A stretch of DNA of 64,000 nucleotides from Pithys albifrons albifrons (taxonomy: Eukaryota > Chordata > Aves > Passeriformes > Thamnophilidae), in assembly GCF_047495875.1 (NCBI RefSeq), contig NC_092471.1, positions 19,680,501 through 19,744,500 on the forward strand. The letters are read 5' to 3'. Each line of letters starts with the position of its first letter. Position 1 is the stretch's first letter. Shown piece after piece: positions 62,537-64,000 of this stretch. The position numbers were made by a program, and so were the translations under genes. The notes below the pieces were generated by a model. The model was not told where the DNA came from and did no database searches. It was given only the letters and a program-made list of their open reading frames with translations.

Positions 62537-62935
62537 GGAGAATTGATTCATGCAACCTGCTGGGTTCTGCTCTGCCTCGGTGTCTGGAAGGATGAACCCT
62601 GAGCTGTAGCAGCACCCTGGCCTTCCTTGCCCAGAGAGAATTGATTCATGCAACCTGCTGGGTTCTGCTCTGCTTCGGTGTCTGGAAGGATGAACGCTGA
62701 GCTGTAGCAGCACCCTGGCCTTCCTTGCCCAGAGAGAATTCATTCATGCAACCTGCTGGGTTCTGCTCTGCTTCAGTGCATGGAAGGATGAACCCTGAGC
62801 TGTAGCAGCACCCTGGCCTTCCTTGCCCAGAGAGAATTCATTCATGCAACCTGCTGGGTTCTGCTCTGCTTCAGTGCATGGAAGAACGAGAGATGAGCTG
62901 TAGGAGCACCCTGGCCTTCCTTGCCCAGACAGGCT
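62537..62935 (+). repeat. 98-bp tandem repeat (about 4 copies) in PGK1 intron 1
   Basis: Units start GAGAATTGATTCATGCAACC or GAATTCATTCATGCAACC and end CTTCCTTGCCCAGAGA. Copies start near 62537, 62635, 62733 and 62831. The period is 98 bp with few differences. Confidence 0.93.
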
Positions 62936-63254
62936 GTCACAGCCGTGGGTGTTCCCTCTGCAGCCCAGAGAGCAATTCCTGCCTCTGGTTATGCAACGCG
63001 GCTTCCTGCACATGGGCACAAGGGGTGCCAGTGAGAGATGGCTGGTGAGGCTCCTCCCTTCCATCCCTTCAGCGGGCACGGCTAAGGAAGTTACCCCTGA
63101 CTAAGTCAGGTCTTCCGGGGAGAATGTGCTAAGCCACAGCACTCAGCTGCAGGGAGATTAGACCTGCAGACAACAGAAATGAAAGCTTCCTTCATCTACC
63201 TGCTTGCCAGAGTAGTCCAAACAAGTTTGTTGGGTTTTGTTTTTTTTTTAATAA

Positions 63255-63712
63255 TAGAATCGTAGAATGGATTGGGTTGGAAAAGCCCTCCCAGATCAAA
63301 TCCAACCCTTGGTCCAACTCCAGTCCCTTTACCAGATCATGGCACTCAGTGCCACGGCCAAGCTCAGCTGAAAAACCTCCAGGGATGGGGAATCCACCCC
63401 CTCTCTGGGCAGCCCATTCCAATGCCTGAGCACTCTCTCTGCAAAGAATTTCTTTCTCATCTCCAACTTCAATTTCCCCTGGCAGAGCTTGAGCCCATCG
63501 TGCCCCCTTGTCCTATTGCTGAGTGCCTGGGAGAAGAGACCAACCCCCACCTGGCCAGAACTTCCCTTCAGGCAGTTCCAGACAGTGCTGAGGTCACCTC
63601 TGAGCCTCCTCTTCTCCAGGCTAAACATCCCCAGCTCCCTCAGCCTCTCCCCACAGGGCTTGTGCTCCAGTCCCTTCTCCAGCCTCGTTGTTCTTCTCTG
63701 GACCTTGTTAGG
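63255..63712 (-). mobile_element. CR1 3' end in PGK1 intron 1
   Basis: Antisense CR1 from GAATCGTAGAATGGATTGGG to CTCGTTGTTCTTCTCTGGAC. The intron resumes at the right edge. Confidence 0.9.
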
Positions 63713-64000
63713 GAACACAAGGTCACTTGTCATTATTCCCTTCCCTTTCCCTTCCTTGGAAGCTCCTCACTGGGGATCAGATGGTGCTGTTTAAAAGTAA
63801 AAGGTTCAATCTCAGTTTCATTTCCTGCTCAGCATCACTGCTGCATGAGCATGAGGAGGTGTTGGTGGTCCAGCTTTACTGAGTCATTCCAGCAGTGTTT
63901 GTTTGTGTTCTGTCACCACAAGCCAAAATGGCTGATAACACACTGATTGCAAAAGGAAACTTGAGTGTGAGGCAGAGCTAAACATCTTACTCTAATTTGA

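Noticed and set aside
60900..64000. Search for PGK1 exon 2
   Set aside because: No VDFNVP-like reading with a splice acceptor was found; it must lie beyond the window.

Overview
This is vertebrate nuclear DNA from a bird. The coding exons are split by GT-AG introns and match vertebrate genes. CR1 retroposon tails (the tttttccaacccaa...ttctatgattctatga type) and solo endogenous-retrovirus LTRs are abundant. I infer a songbird-like genome from the density of young solo LTRs, but this is not proven. The gene order MAGT1 - COX7B - ATP7A - PGK1 is the same as on human Xq21.

Layout. 1-4209 (minus): 5' part of MAGT1, with coding exons 1 and 2 only; the remaining exons lie left of the window. 4210-4520: MAGT1 promoter, a 41-bp tandem array of CCAAT boxes, backed by a 650-bp purine tract. 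6550-7575: an intron-containing tRNA-Leu(CAA) gene (minus) and a tandem-repeated block that carries copies of its 3' end. 7882-10045: complete three-exon COX7B. 10900-12300: CpG-rich region, the probable ATP7A promoter and non-coding first exon, followed by GC-rich minisatellites. 15634-46031: all 22 coding exons of ATP7A. I could join them in phase by hand to 1501 codons plus stop (human 1500), with every catalytic motif intact. 46032-about 49430: probable ATP7A 3' UTR, containing a 21-bp minisatellite. 49450-60590: intergenic, with a 1.2-kb 12-bp minisatellite, several CR1 copies and a CCCCACAGC-type minisatellite. 60835-60899: first coding exon of PGK1 behind a CpG-island promoter; the rest of PGK1 lies beyond the right edge.

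The four protein genes are housekeeping or metal/energy genes: an OST oxidoreductase subunit, a cytochrome c oxidase subunit, the Golgi copper pump and a glycolytic kinase. COX7B and ATP7A both relate to copper biology (cytochrome oxidase is a copper enzyme), but their adjacency is ancient vertebrate synteny, not an operon.

I found no undescribed multi-gene system. The points most worth a second look are regulatory or structural: phased CCAAT boxes at MAGT1; a (GTGA)n array that starts exactly at the exon-15 splice donor of ATP7A; arrays of donor-like GTGAGT in ATP7A intron 1; a uORF just before the ATP7A start; tRNA-end-bearing tandem repeats; a recurrent CR1-derived palindrome; and LTRs very close to ATP7A splice sites. 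All coordinates come from reading by eye. Repeat ends are approximate unless TG/CA ends are stated.
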